Source: Paralithodes platypus
Lineage: Eukaryota; Arthropoda; Malacostraca; Decapoda; Lithodidae
DNA: 64,000 nucleotides
Assembly (NCBI GenBank): GCA_032716605.1
Contig: CM064573.1
Coordinates: forward strand, 6,165,697 to 6,229,696
Direction: 5' to 3'
In this document: in pieces, positions 52,011-62,348 of the stretch
Position numbering within the stretch: position 1 is the stretch's first letter
Layout: each line of letters opens with the position of its first letter
Notes under the pieces: model-generated
What the model saw: only the letters and a program-made list of their open reading frames with translations
The model's database searches: none
What the model was told of the DNA's origin: nothing
Position numbers and translations under genes: made by a program

Positions 52011-53400
52011 GTCCGCCGTTATGACACAATTGTTGACACACTTGTGACACATTTCTACCGCCGATGTATGCCACTGTGGCACCGTCTTTATAAGTCTTAC
52101 TCGTTTGTGGCCGGCAGTCGTGACACTCGTGGTGTCATAGTGGTGCCATCGTAGACCCTCTTAAATTAAGCCCTTTTTACACATACACAATCCGGGGCCC
52201 AATTTGGCACGACCTAGACAACGTGGCACAACATGGTGCATTCGGCCGCGTGGTCATGAGATAGCGGGGAGCAGCGCGTTGTACACCGGGCGTGTCGGTT
52301 CAACTAGGGTTGGCGGGAATATGTTTTGTGGCTACCCAAAACTGTAGGCCGACAAAAGTTTGCCGTGGTAGCTTCGGGTACCACGTGTTGATGTCGTGTC
52401 ATTGCCGTGTGGATGATGTGTAGGCATCGGGTTGCATCGGTATACACGTTTCGGCATCGGGTTGTATTGGGATTTTTTTTTTTTTTTTTTTAATCCCCCG
52501 CCACCGCCCCGTCAACACCCGACGCTGCCCTGTATACATCCAAAAACAACACGTGACATATACATATGTCGGGCAATAAAGTGTGGTGGACGTAATGGCA
52601 TCTGGCATACTAGTTGTGGAATGCATACCAAACTACGACACCAACAAGCCAGCAACACAGCAACATGTGCTGCACGATACCGACGAGATGCGGAAGCACC
52701 GCACCACGCATACCAACTGCCGCCTCCACGAGCCCCACCCGCCGCCTTAAACAGGGCCACGAACAGGGACGGGGCGTCACTCTCTCCCAGCACACCTCAG
52801 TGAAAATGTTCCTCTCCCACACCATACTCCACATTTTCACCATTGTCCTCACCATGCCTCGTCCACGCCAATCACTAACCACTTTTAAGAGGAAGAATAG
52901 GAAGGCAGTGCGCCCACCACCCACATTCATCTATGAGGAAAGCGTTGACTCACCAGCACCACCCCCAGGAAATGACGACCTCTTCGCTTCTGGTGTAGGG
53001 CGAGTGGTGATGGTTGACCTTTGTTGGAAATGTGTGTAGAGTGATGTGCATGTACTATATCCGGCCCCTTTTATATGCAATTATATCTGTCAGGTCGCCT
53101 GTCGTTGTGGTGTTGTCCTCGTCGGATTGGCCATGTGTTACCATCATACCACCATCGGCCCTCATTGGGCTCCCATCGTGCCCAATCGGGTTCTGGATAT
53201 GACCGTACCTTTGACTCATTGGGCTATGACGTACCGTACTCATGTGGCACTCTTAATTCGTTCGGCCTCATCGTGCTGTTGATGCGTCATCTACGTGTCT
53301 TCGTCGCCCCACAATCACATCTTGCCCCTGTCTTTGCCGATGTACCATTTTGTCATACATGTGTGGAGCACCATTAAGACAATACTGATTTGTAGTTTTA
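52011..53400. other. GC-rich region of unknown nature
   Basis: Markedly GC- and CpG-richer than its surroundings. A plus frame at about 52850-53036 reads PRPRQSLTTFKRKNRKAV, PPPTFIYEESVDSPAPPPGN and DDLFASGVGRVVMVDL, which looks more protein-like than the other frames, but no start, splice partner or domain is clear. A 22-T run lies at about 52472-52491. Overlapping frames (52432-53377) are mutually exclusive. It could be a decayed transposon ORF, an exon or a foreign insert; it was not recognised. Confidence 0.3.
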
Positions 53401-53550
53401 TTTATTTATGTATATATTTTGTTTATTTTTTTAATAATCTGATCTGTAATTTGGCATGCAGATAAATATGGCGGACCAAATGTCTTGTGTCAATTTGGAG
53501 CAGTAGTGATTATTGCAACTATTTTTAACATGTATAATTACTATAATACC
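53401..53550. other. AT-rich spacer
   Basis: Contains T-rich runs and no features. Confidence 0.5.
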
Positions 53551-53554
53551 TTAA

Positions 53555-53848
53555 CCCCCTCCGACTCGTATGACGCGATCGCGTCATATGGGGGTTCTGC
53601 CTAACTACTCATATGACGCGATCGCGTCATATGAACCTATCTTAATATCTCTCTAATAAGTTATATGACGCTCTAGCGTCATTTAGGCCTCAGTAAGTTA
53701 GGTAAGTTAGATCAGAATCTGTCGAATGGTGGCAACCCCAAGTTCCTCCGACTTCTAACGGTCCCTCAGTGAGATTTTGACTGGTGTGGGGATAATACCG
53801 TGCGGTCCGCCTCCTCGTCAGTAAGTTAACTATTTCAGTCTGAGGGGG
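53555..53848. mobile_element. TTAA-flanked piggyBac-type MITE, 294 bp, with repeated palindromes
   Basis: TTAA at 53551-53554 and 53849-53852. The ends CCCCCTCCGACT and AGTCTGAGGGGG pair at 11 of 12 positions. Inside, the 20-nt palindrome TATGACGCGATCGCGTCATA occurs twice (about 53569 and 53613), and a decayed third (TATGACGCTCTAGCGTCAT) lies near 53663. Non-coding. Confidence 0.9.
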
Positions 53849-54000
53849 TTAAAGAGCATAAACACACTCTTATATATCTATATATTTCAAATTTTATTTT
53901 ACCAACAACAATATAACAGTCATCCTTTATATTCTCAGTAATGTCAAATATAATGTTGGTGACATTACATAGCTGGTCACTACACATATAACACTCACTA

Positions 54001-54210
54001 TAGTCCGTTCATTCTAGGTTGGGCAGAAATCGTAACATTTAACCTCTCATAACTAAAAAAGGACTGGAGTAATCGAGCTAATATTTCTACCACATAGGAA
54101 GACGTAGCTAGGGATTATGTTTATAAATTGACAGCTCATTCACTCTAGCTCTTTTTGAGTTACAGAGGTTAGAGGTTACGATATCTGGCCAACCTAGAAT
54201 GAACGGACTA
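54001..54210. mobile_element. TA-flanked MITE with 22-bp perfect inverted ends, 210 bp
   Basis: Starts TAGTCCGTTCATTCTAGGTT and ends AACCTAGAATGAACGGACTA, with TA on both sides (53999-54000, 54211-54212). Inner AACCTCTCATAAC and GTTAGAGGTTACG-like words also pair. Non-coding. Confidence 0.85.
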
Positions 54211-54725
54211 TAACGCGTTGATTGTTTTGCTTAGATAAATTTAATAATCAGTAACATTTCGACACCATAGCACCTAATCATTCATATCAACTCTTATTTA
54301 TTAGAAATGGTGAAAATAAAATAATTATGTATGCACCGTGAGATAATGATTCGAGGATATAAGGACCATTTTTGATCATATATATATATATATTTTTTTT
54401 TTCATTCATGACAAAAATGCATGCCAAACCAAGGATTTTCTTAATTTGTGTAAGTTATGGTCAATTGGAATTGTTTTGATTTTTCACAAGAGATCAAATA
54501 GAAGTATTTGTAACTATCTCCCCATAATCTCCCCTTAACATACATTATTTATGATGGTACTTTTGATATATATGAAACAAATACTACATATCATGAATAC
54601 CAGGGCACAATATTTAGTTGAGTATACAATATTTTGGGCTATATATTATAATTATACAACTATTCTACTTTGTACTTTATTATAACAGTAATAGTCATGC
54701 CTTGCTATAATTATACTCTCATGTC
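54211..54725. other. AT-rich spacer
   Basis: (TA)n and T-run near 54380; a family-B-like end CCATAATCTCCCCTTAA near 54520. No gene. Confidence 0.45.
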
Positions 54726-54810
54726 GACCACTTGTGAGTTTTAGGTTATGAGCAAGTTAGAGTTGTTAATTCTGCTAAATATTGATGTCCACGGCTCCAA
54801 CTTCCTCAGA

Positions 54811-56659
54811 AATCATGCCAAAACTGTATTAAACCTAACTAAATCAAACTTTCTCCACAAGCAGGCAAATAAACTTCTAAATAATCCAAATGATAACAAA
54901 ATATTTTGGTCTACTCTTAACTCATTTAAATCCAACTTCACTACTGCTTCATCCATTCCACCATTAAAATCTCCGACTGGCAATCTTGTAAGTGACCCAC
55001 GAGGTAAAGCTAACCTTCTTGCGGATATTTTCTCCACCAACTCAACCTTAGATGAAATAAATCAAGATGTCCCTGTACTTAATTTTAATTCACCTGAAAT
55101 TCCCTCACTTAAGATCCACACCAGACATGTCAAAACTATTTTGCAGAATCTCTCGGTAGATAAGGCTCCTGGTCCAGATGAAATTCCTCCAATAGTACTT
55201 AAGAATTGCTCCTTGGTGCTCGCTCCTGTATTGGCAAATTTTTTCCGTCTGTGTATTCATACCTCATGCTTCCCAGTACCCTGGAAAGAAGCAAACATCC
55301 ATCCAGTTCCTAAAAAAGGTGCCTCTTCAGATCCATCAAACTACAGACCAATAGCTATAACTTCCACTCTTGGTAAAGTCTTTGAAATTATATTAAATAA
55401 TCACATAATTAAGCATCTTGAGAATAATAAATTAATCAGTGATAGGCAATATGGTTTTAGACGATGTCGATCAACTGCAGACATGCTTTGCCTTCTTACG
55501 CATCAAATCAACCAAGCTACAGACCAACATGGTGAAACACATACAATAGCACTGGATATATCAAAGGCATTTGATAGAGTCTGGCATCAATCCTTATTGT
55601 CGAAGATGTCACACTACGGCCTTGCATCATTAGTTCCACTAATTTCTTCTTATCTTCATAACAGAAAAATACGTGTAATGGTAGATGGCCTATATTCTCA
55701 ATTTCACTCAATAAATGCTGGTGTTCCCCAGGGATCAGTTTTGGCCCCAATTCTGTTCCTCATTCATATCAATGATCTCATATCTACCACTCATAATCCA
55801 ATACATTCCTACGCAGAGGACTCAACACTTCACAGTTCCTTCACATTTACCAATTCTGTCACCCAACCCGATCTTATAAATTCAAAAATAAACACTGCAA
55901 TTTCTCTGAACCAGGACCTTTCTAGAATTAATGGATGGGGACAAAAGAATCTAGTTTCCTTTAATGCACAGAAAACCAAGTACATTCAATTTTCTAACCG
56001 ACAGAATCTCACTGACTCCCATATATTTTTTAATGATGTAAATATTCCCACTTCCCCTAGTATTGACATTCTCGGTGTAACATTAACTACTAACTTGAGC
56101 TGGACACATTATGTTAGAAGCATTGCTAAGAATGCCTCTAAAAAACTGGGACTCCTGTACAGAGTTCGAGAATTCTTCACTGACGAGCAGTTGGCCGTGA
56201 TATAAAAGTCATGTGCGTTCTCAGATGGATTACTGTTCACCTCTGTGGGGTGGAAGTGGAGTGGTTGCATTGAGGCAGTTGGACAAAATTCAAAATAAAG
56301 CTATTAGATTAATCAATAACCCTGCAATCACACAGGACCTTCCTACATTATCCATACGAAGAAACGTTGCATCCCTTGCATTATTCTACAGATATTTTCA
56401 CAGCAATTGTTCCGAGGAACTTGCTTCAATTGTGCCGCCTCTCCACATCTTTCCCCGTAGAACTAGGGCAGCTGAGAGCGCCCATGAATTTACACTTTCT
56501 CCTCCACAATGCAGAACTTATGCTTATCAGAATTCATTTATCCCCAGAGCTACTACTCTTTGGAATTCACTTCCCTCGAATTGCTTTCCACAAACTTACA
56601 ATCTTCAAATGTTTAAATCCAGTTGTTACAAACATTTTATGAATGGAGGATGCCTTTAG
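54811..56659 (+). pseudogene. Jockey-like reverse transcriptase, one frameshift, mutated catalytic box
   Basis: Order: ANKLLNNPNDNKIFWSTLNS, LSVDKAPGPDEIPPIVLKN, PSNYRPIAITSTLGKVFEI, QYGFRRCRSTADMLCLLT, ALDISKAFDRVWHQSLL, NAGVPQGSVLAPILFLIHIN, then SYAEDSTLH where YADD is expected: the first Asp of the pair is Glu. Thumb and C-terminus: IDILGVTLTTNLSW, then after a break around 56200 MDYCSPLWGG and ATTLWNSLPSNCF. The frame is long and little damaged, so the copy is fairly young, but the YAED change and frameshift predict loss of activity. The start at 54748 lies in the MITE and is not the native one. Confidence 0.88.
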
Positions 56660-56738
56660 GCACATGGACCTTTTTGTTTTATCTGTGTTTTTCCTTCCTC
56701 CGTTCATTGTCTCTTAAAAAAAAAAAAAAAAAAAAAAA
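54811..56738 (+). mobile_element. Jockey-like non-LTR retrotransposon, 5' truncated, poly-A tail
   Basis: Starts inside ORF2 without the endonuclease and ends in about 23 A (56716-56738). One main frame (to 56205) and a second (56213-56659) carry the protein. Same lineage as the fragment at 11280-13100. Confidence 0.88.
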
Positions 56739-56892
56739 TAACCTCAAACTCGCAAGTGGTCAATTACGCTGCCTGGCCTGCGACCGTCAAAATAATTAAA
56801 TATGATTAACCCTTTCGGAATTATTACCACTTGTTCACTGCAGCTTAGGTGGACATCTGAAACAAGAGAAAAGCCAGGTCAAGCTAATTGAA

Positions 56893-57103
56893 CCCCTTTA
56901 GCACGATAACGTAAATTTGACCATATTCTGGATGGCATTAGACGATTTTTTTTGTTTAGTTTATATTCTACCTCTACGACTCAAAGGGGTAAATGCGATG
57001 CCAACAAAGCCTCTGAATAACATAAAGTCCTTCTTAAACTGCATAAAATCGTCTAACTTTAGCCATAATAAAAGATGAAAAGACCGTCATCGTCCTACAG
57101 GGG
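56893..57103. mobile_element. TTAA-type MITE, 211 bp
   Basis: Left flank TGAA (decayed), right flank TTAA (57104-57107). Starts CCCCTTTAGCACGATAACG, ends CGTCCTACAGGGG. Interior AGACGATTTT and AAAATCGTCTAA pair. The closing TTAA also opens a family-B MITE. Confidence 0.75.
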
Positions 57104-57124
57104 TTAAGGGGAGATTTCCATTTG

Positions 57125-57424
57125 TAGTTAGGGAATTTTAGCAATATTTGTTTACCAACTGGGAAAAAATTTCTTACCAAAAGATTTCTTCACCATTGTG
57201 TTCCTATAGGTGTCTAGTAACACTTCTGAATTTATCCACAGCCAAATCCTTGGGGAAATTTTTTGAGAGCCAATCAAAGTTGGGGTGCCCGGCGGGCCCG
57301 GGCGAAAAAAAGTGAGAAACATATTTTGCCAATAGTAGCTTGTGGGATGTCTAACTAGGGTTTTTTGGGGGTGCTGAATCGATTCCAACTATTAGTTTTG
57401 AATGAAATTGACTCCTTGTCTATA
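57125..57424 (+). repeat. Left ~300-bp terminal inverted repeat
   Basis: Pairs with 60449-60746 at high identity. Landmarks: AAGATTTCTTCACCATTGTG, AATTTATCCACAGCCAAATC and GCTTGTGGGATGTCTAACTA. Confidence 0.92.
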
Positions 57425-57501
57425 TAAAGTGGTTATATTGAAATATTACAAATTAAATGCACATTGCACAATATCATAATCTGTCTTAATCAGTTTCAAA
57501 G

Positions 57502-59300
57502 TTAACAATCCTCATCCAACTCCCCTGCATCTCTCTCACTACTCTTATCATCTGGGTGGTTGATGTTATGGCAAGAGTTACCATGACAGTTCCCACAAGC
57601 AGAAATACACTTGACTCCTTGCTTTTTACAGCAGCACCTGAGTGTGTCACAATCCCCTGCACAGTTGCAGCTGACAAACTTCAGAAGGTAGTGCGGTGCA
57701 ATGGGATCTGTTGAAGGGACTGGTGTATAACCTTGCTTTCCTAGTTTCCATCCATACTCCAAGACATTCAGTGATGGAGTTTGTAGCAGTAGCCAATCTC
57801 TAGTCTGGAAATATGCCCGGAGAGCGTGCTGCGTTGCAGCTCCTGTAGTTGGAGGCAGTCTCTCAGGTTTGATGGTTCCAGCAGCAGCTTGCTTGCTGAA
57901 GATTTTAAATCTTAAGTCTTCCAAATCTTCAGGTTGATTTCTGCAGAAAATAAGCTTGAACAGTTCACAGCCAGCTTTGATGATGTCACCTTTCACGGCT
58001 CTGATGTCTAGAAACACATCCATTGCTCTCTCCGCTTTGTCAGTCTTGCAGAGATTGGTGAGCAAAGCTGGTTTACTAAACCCGGAAATCGCTGACACTG
58101 TATCGCAGCCAGAGAAGCTGTGTAGGAAGATCAGATATTTACGGTATCTCTCCGGGAGGGCTTCCCGGATCTTTCTGATATCGTAAGATGTGTCTTTGGC
58201 AGTAGTGAGAAAGACCGAGTGGTTTGCAGCATGATGGACGAGCATAATCATGATGTCTGTGTCCTCGGCTCTTACCTCAACTGGGGATTCTCTTGCCTCA
58301 TCTAGAGCTACTCGCACGATAGAGGTGTCTGCATCATTGGAGCATTGTTGTACACTGATCCCACTCCTTTTGAATGTCTCAGCAAGGAGCAGAACCAACT
58401 GGGCCTTGTTGTTCGTATTGTCGAGGAACTTTTCTCTTGGAACAATGCTTTTGATGTCTGGATGAATCAGAATGTCACAGCATGCTTTCTTTGTACACCT
58501 CAGGTGGTCATGGTGCTTGGTAGAGTTACCATATCCATCAAAGACCACAGTGATCCGGAGATGCTGGCTACCCATTGACTTCACAAACCGGAGGTAGCTC
58601 TCGGCGATGTCCTTCCATGTGACGTTAGCCTCCCATCTGATGCTGTGCAGGAGCCAACCACCATCAATTACCAGGCTTGTGGAGGGAGGTTTTTCGACAG
58701 GCTCCACAAATGCCCTCAGGAACCTTGCTAGGGCAGCCTTGTCTGGCTTTCGCAACATCTGATTTTTGTCAAATAGAGACATTGGTGTTGGCGTCAACTC
58801 AAAGCGCATAGATTCTTTGGTTTTGACTTCACGTTCACTAAGGATTATGAGACGGTTGAAGAGCTTGAGTGAGTTAATGACCAGCTTCTCTCCATTTACA
58901 TTGGGTCCAGATCTGAGGCTTGCTAATGACTTGACTTTGTGCTTGATTTCCATTGTATCCAGAACAGTTTTCCCATCCATCTTGGCCTGCATGGCTCTAC
59001 CAACCTCTTCTGCCTTATCAGCATTGACTGAGTCTCCATGAGTGCTGCTGAACACAGTTGAGAAAGATACCAGGGTCTTCTTGTCCCGTGTGGAATCGAA
59101 AGGGTTGACTTCGTCCAACCATCCAACTATGACGTTAACAGCATCATTGTCTTTCTTCATCTGGGCTCTTGTGACATCTGTGTGGATAGGTACCTCAGGT
59201 TTGTTGATTCCTCCCTCAAGCTTCTGGTGAATGAGCGAGAAGTGGTTCAGAGTCTGAACCCAAGACTTGTGAGCAGATTCATTCCGGAACCGCCCTCTGT
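57502..59300 (-). pseudogene. PIN/XPG-type nuclease with C-terminal CXC-like cluster (3' part of element protein)
   Basis: The longest ATG frame gives 552 residues (59160-57502), but the frame is open upstream to about 59300, where GRFRNESAHKSWVQTLNHFS precedes the ATG. The nuclease signature runs in XPG/FEN1 order: LVIDGGWLLHSIRW (about 163), TVVFDGYGNSTK (204), NDADTSIVRVA (275), RAEDTDIMIML (297) and FSGCDTVSAISGFS (349), the last matching the GCDYC-type motif of FEN1 relatives. Acidic residues for metal binding are present. The C-terminus (498-530) has CNCAGDCDTLRCCCKKQG and CISACGNCHGNSCHN, a cysteine pattern like the CXC/tesmin DNA-binding motif. Probably the element's transposase-associated nuclease. 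The protein family occurs widely as uncharacterised invertebrate proteins (from memory). Confidence 0.75.
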
Positions 59301-60062
59301 TTAACCGCCTGAGGATTTGGCCTCGCGCATAAGTGTGGTTTCTATTGTGATGTCAGTCCATGTACCTGACCACTCATGGTCTGAGAACCGGACTACATGA
59401 TTGCCATACACAGTGAACTTGGATAGAGTTTCTTGGAACACGAGACTGTCCTGTCGCTGCTGCATCAGCTGTACATAGAGCCTTGCTCCCTTTGCGTAAT
59501 GATGGTGACCTGCTGCTGCAAAAGTGTTGAGCATGCCAATGATGCAGCTGAGGTGACTTGTGTGGTCTGGAACACGCTCACTCCTGATAAATACCTTGAT
59601 GAGGTCGATTCTGTTGTAGTACCAGACCCAGAGTGCAGGTGTCCTTCCTCCCTCTGCCAAGGTCTTCAACTTCTCCATACTCTCCTTGAACACAGTGACT
59701 ATCCTTGGTGTGTCCTTTGAACTTATATCTTTTGTAGTCCTGATGAAGTGCTCCATGTCTTCGTACTCCTGCTTGCTGAACACAACATCTCTCAGCGCAA
59801 ACTTGGTAATTGCGGCTGATGCAAGAAGGTGAAACCGGATGGCCTTGGCATAAGCCCCTCCTGAGAGAATATGTTCTGAAGTGTTGGTGCCTGGGTAAAC
59901 TAGCTGTATCAGCTCCTGCAGCCCTGAATCTGCCATGATCATCCCAATAGAGCACAGGAAGCTTTTCAGGAGATGAAATCCGCCTAGTCTTGTGATGATG
60001 GGCAGGTCAGAATGGAAGACTATTTGAGTTGCTTTCAGCCATATTGGCAGGTCAAACGTCAT
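59301..60062 (-). pseudogene. Middle part of the element protein, 253 codons
   Basis: MTFDLPIWLKATQIVFHSDL, RLGGFHLLKSFLCSIGMIMA, ALWVWYYNRIDLIKVFIRSE, HHYAKGARLYVQLMQQ, DHEWSGTWTDITIETTLMRE, ending AKSSGG and TAA. The next part resumes one frame over with LNRGRFRNES, so a single-base deletion near 59308 breaks the gene. The pattern TLMR..KSSGGL.RGR is continuous in relatives as I remember them. No named domain recognised; probably the transposase core. Confidence 0.65.
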
Positions 60063-60259
60063 GACAGCTTGGGGTCATCTCCGTTTTTCCAGTCCTCATT
60101 TAGTCTGCTGATCAGCGCTGAATCATTCACACTCTCTGAATATGATAATATTTGCGGATAGCCTTTGGGAGTGACTTTTGAGAGCTTTTGCATCTCAGTC
60201 TCAGGGCCACCACAGATGAAACACCTCAAACCAAGGGAAGTTGTGGTATTATATTCCAT
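60059..60259 (-). pseudogene. N-terminal part of the element protein, 66 codons
   Basis: Starts MEYNTTTSLGLRCFICGGPE (a CxxC pair, possible zinc site) and ends NEDWKNGDDPKLS. It overlaps the next frame by 4 nt (ATGA); the next frame reads back as PQAVMTFDL, so a one-base shift in ACCCCAA is likely. A TTTTATTTCAG acceptor just upstream suggests a 5' exon or a spliced leader intron beyond it. Confidence 0.5.
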
Positions 60260-60448
60260 AGTGTTCTGAAATAAAAGACAATTTGGTAAACAATTTTCCT
60301 TTTTGACAACACAAACATATCATACATAATAAGTCCAGACATCCACATTAATAGATTGTGTGTAACTATCAACAGTAATCTCGAATAGAATGGTTAGAAT
60401 CAATTTGACACTTAAAACCCTTAGTCTAAGTATGACATATTAACATTT

Positions 60449-60746
60449 TATGGACAAGGAGTCAATTTCACTCAAAACCAATAGTTGGATCGATTCAGCA
60501 CCCCCCAAAACCCCTAGTTAGACATCCCACAAGCTACTATTGGCAAAATATTTTTCTCACTTTTTTTTGCCCGGGCCCGCCGGGCACCCCAACTTTGATT
60601 GGCTCTCAAAAATGTTCCCCAAGGATTTGGCTGTGGATAAATTCAAAGGTGTTACTAGACACCTATAGCAACACAATGGTGAAGAAATCTTTTGGTAAGA
60701 AATTTTTCCCAGATGGTAAATAAATATTGCTAAAATTCCTTAACTA
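60449..60746 (-). repeat. Right ~300-bp terminal inverted repeat
   Basis: Inverted copy of 57125-57424. Differences are single substitutions and run-length changes (for example the T-run before GCCCGGGCCCGCC), implying a modest age. Confidence 0.92.
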
Positions 60747-61066
60747 TTGAGGGATTTTTCTTATCGAACCCTTTCTCCTTAATGCTTAGCTCCATTGGTT
60801 TTGACATTTTAAGACGTTCGCACCATTAGTTTGGCGATTTTAAGAACTTTCGCCCCATTTCTGTCACTTTTAAGACCTTTCGTGCCATTTAGGTGTCGAT
60901 ATTTTCCTGGCGAGCGATAGCGAGCCTGTAATTTAAGAGGAACCGGCCCCAGGCCGGGAAATTTTTCTACCGAAAAATGTACACATTTCTCTTGAAAGGG
61001 GGGTCTAAGTGGTGTAATTTTAAGCTTGATGGAGGTCTAGGGAACACACTAAAAACCTCCCCTTAA

Positions 61067-61540
61067 GAGTTAATGCGGAACCATTCGAACCCTTTTCCCC
61101 GCAATGTATATGTTTCATCTACAGCTATTGGCTGATTGCTAAGTTTTGTAAGCAACTGTACATGAGATTCACAACTATTATAGCAAAAAAATAGGTTGGG
61201 CTTTGTGGCAATGTTCTAAAACGAAAAGCAACATAAATTCCATCAAAATAATATCTAACCTTTGACACATCAGGGGTGAACTAGGCTCCAGTGCCCTGTA
61301 GCAAACATATATAAACATACAAAGCAAATCTACTGACCGTATAATAGCATATTATGACCTGACCACCACCACGATAACACACACACACACGCACGCACAC
61401 ACACAAACACACACATGTGCACCAGCAAATTGAAATAGTATAAAGACACCAATCCAAATATAATACAGAAACGTGATCGCACAAGAAAACTTGACCATTA
61501 AAAAAATAAAAAAAATAATACAATATACAGTATATATAAA

Positions 61541-61593
<53 letters not shown>

Positions 61594-61717
61594 ATAATAA
61601 TCAATGACAATAATAATACAAATACTAATAATGATAAGAAATAGAAGTAGAAGAAGAAAATAATAATAATATTAATAATAAACGCAGATAATCAACAAAT
61701 AAAACAAGGCTACTGAC
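61067..61717. other. Spacer with microsatellites
   Basis: (TAC)n at 61541-61592, (CA)-rich tract at 61379-61415, and a partial duplicate of the exon end at about 61335-61376 (GACCTGACCACC next to ACTGACCGT). No gene beyond that. Confidence 0.6.
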
Positions 61718-61903
61718 CGTAAAAGCGTATGACCTGACCACCACGATGCCTCCCACGTGGATGACCCCGAGCAGGAGGCGGATGACTGGGAGGTAGAGGG
61801 GCGTGTCTGAGAGAGTGACCAGATCGTGGGTGAAGTAGATACTGTCACCCACAACACCCACCAGACCCATCAACACCCACACCATCACGGTTAGGTAGCT
61901 GTT
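61718..61903 (-). CDS. Probable internal exon of a multi-pass membrane protein
   Basis: 186 nt, phase 0 at both ends, 62 codons: NSYLTVMVWVLMGLVGVVGD, SIYFTHDLVTLSDTPLYLPV and IRLLLGVIHVGGIVVVRSYA. The acceptor CCCCCACCCACAG (with a C-rich tract) and donor ACG|GTCAGT fit consensus. Two strongly hydrophobic stretches (about 5-18 and 41-57) flank a short polar loop, as in small tetraspan proteins of arthropods. The family is not identified. Other exons are not found in the window and would lie at higher coordinates (upstream) or below 61000. GC-rich codon use like Rab2 supports a real gene. Confidence 0.6.
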
Positions 61904-61918
61904 CTGTGGGTGGGGGGT

Positions 61919-61966
<48 letters not shown>

Positions 61967-62311
61967 GAAAATTGTGAGAAATGGGTGAGTTAGTATTTTT
62001 TTTTTTGGGGGGGGGGAGGGGGGGGCGCTATGGGGAAGAGGTGTGGGAGATGGGTGACTTAGCTGTTCTGTGGGGGTGAGAGGTGTGGGAGATGGATGAG
62101 TTAGGCTGTTCTGTGGGTGGGTGGGGGGAGAGAGGTGTGGGAGATGGGGGGTTCTGTGGGGGGGGGGGGGGGGGGACTTGTGCGAGATGGGTGAATTGGT
62201 TTGGTTGTGTGTGTCTATGAGTTGTGTGTCCTGGGGTGGAGTGGAGGGGGCTGTGTGCGTGTGTGTGTGGGGGGTGAGGGGGGCGGCTTGTGAGTTGTGT
62301 GTGTTGGGATG

Positions 62312-62348
<37 letters not shown>

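Larger units (their letters stand above)
54726..56761. mobile_element. CACTTGCGAG-family MITE split by a Jockey-like LINE
   Basis: Left end GACCACTTGTGAGTTTTAGG; right end CTCAAACTCGCAAGTGGTC. The left block up to GGCTCCAACTTCCTC and the right block from ATAACCTC together resemble the palindromic MITE of about 110 bp. The LINE lies exactly between them. Confidence 0.75.
57125..60746 (-). mobile_element. Long-TIR DNA transposon encoding a PIN/XPG-type nuclease (AcademX-like candidate), 3622 bp
   Basis: Terminal inverted repeats of about 300 bp: left 57125-57424, right 60449-60746, starting TAGTTARGGAATTTTAGCAA at both ends and including GCCCGGCGGGCCCGGGC and CCTTGGGGAA-type words. A 3-bp TTG lies on both sides (57122-57124, 60747-60749), a possible target duplication. 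Between the TIRs are three overlapping or adjacent minus frames that form one broken protein. XPG-like nuclease plus TIRs and 3-4 bp duplications is the description I recall for the AcademX group; that name is an inference. The coding part has only two evident frame breaks. Confidence 0.75.
57108..61062 (-). mobile_element. Family-B MITE split by the long-TIR element
   Basis: TTAA at 57104-57107 and 61063-61066. The left stub is GGGGAGATTTCCA; the right part (60750-61062) has TTTGGCGATTTTAAGAAC, GGCGAGCGATAGCGAGCC, TTTTTCTACCGAAAAATG and AAACCTCCCC. Together the two parts are about 330 bp, the family size. Confidence 0.75.
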
